From Polyodon spathula (taxonomy: Eukaryota; Chordata; Actinopteri; Acipenseriformes; Polyodontidae), in the NCBI RefSeq assembly GCF_017654505.1, contig NC_054537.1:77572118-77636117 (forward strand): a stretch of 64,000 nucleotides of DNA. The letters are read 5' to 3'. The notes below the pieces were generated by a model. That model was not told where the DNA came from. It searched no databases and saw only the letters and a list, made by a program, of their open reading frames with translations. This document shows, piece after piece, positions 63,876-64,000 of this stretch. The position numbers and the translations under genes were made by a program. Within the stretch, counting starts at the first letter, position 1, and every line of letters starts with the position of its first letter.

Positions 63876-64000
63876 CTTATGTTAAAGCCTTGAGCTTAAT
63901 ATTAAACCATAATATAGTGCAAGTATAAAATGTTGTTTTTTATTCTGGAGCTATTTTGGTTTAGACTCTGGATAAGAAGAATTACTGATGAGACTTTTTT

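Overview
The window is AT-rich vertebrate DNA, most likely from a bony fish. It holds one host gene, SAMD12, on the + strand, inside a dense field of transposable-element remains. SAMD12 is identified from four exons that splice in one frame and match the vertebrate protein: a start exon reading MAVE, an acidic linker exon, and two exons for the SAM domain. The repeat content (two CR1 LINEs with a TTCTTATG-type 3' tail, fish-type L2 LINEs, a DIRS element, a salmonid-type Tc1, PIF-Harbinger and hAT elements) suggests a ray-finned fish. The amount of CR1 points to a non-teleost such as a sturgeon, paddlefish, gar or bichir; that is inference.

Layout. 1-20100 is the region 5' of SAMD12. It carries a probable solo LTR (664-1295), SINE-like pieces, a dead Tc1 transposon between TA microsatellites (3234-4475), an L2 LINE tail (9340-10378), a minus-strand Ty3/gypsy pol fragment (13855-14560) and a PIF-Harbinger-type element interrupted by a 5'-truncated DIRS retroelement (15446-19103). 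A 156-bp palindrome (19780-19935) ends about 225 bp before the SAMD12 start codon.

20161-64000 is SAMD12: exon 1 at 20161, exon 2 at 29216, exon 3 at 39411, exon 4 at 43124, then more than 20 kb of intron 4 without a confident further exon. Intron 1 (9.0 kb) holds a Harbinger MITE, a 43-bp minisatellite with an inverted relative, a solo LTR and a SINE. Intron 2 (10.0 kb) holds a LINE with a restriction-like endonuclease domain, a hAT-type element, a gag-like zinc-knuckle fragment and a pogo-type MITE that stops 74 bp before exon 3. Intron 3 (3.6 kb) holds an LTR. Intron 4 holds two CR1 copies about 99 percent identical by eye (43684-45986 and 51601-55310), an older CR1 piece, an L2 LINE and three solo LTRs with perfect 5-bp target duplications in the last 2.5 kb.

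No element in the window has an intact set of open reading frames, so everything mobile here looks non-autonomous or dead. I saw no bacterial genes, CRISPR array, rRNA or intact tRNA. The points most worth following are the palindrome at the SAMD12 promoter, the twin CR1 copies whose indels can be counted exactly, the 3'-truncated CR1 carrying an esterase-type ORF1, the nested DIRS in Harbinger, a 54-bp candidate exon in intron 4 and a short hairpin at 50650-50711.
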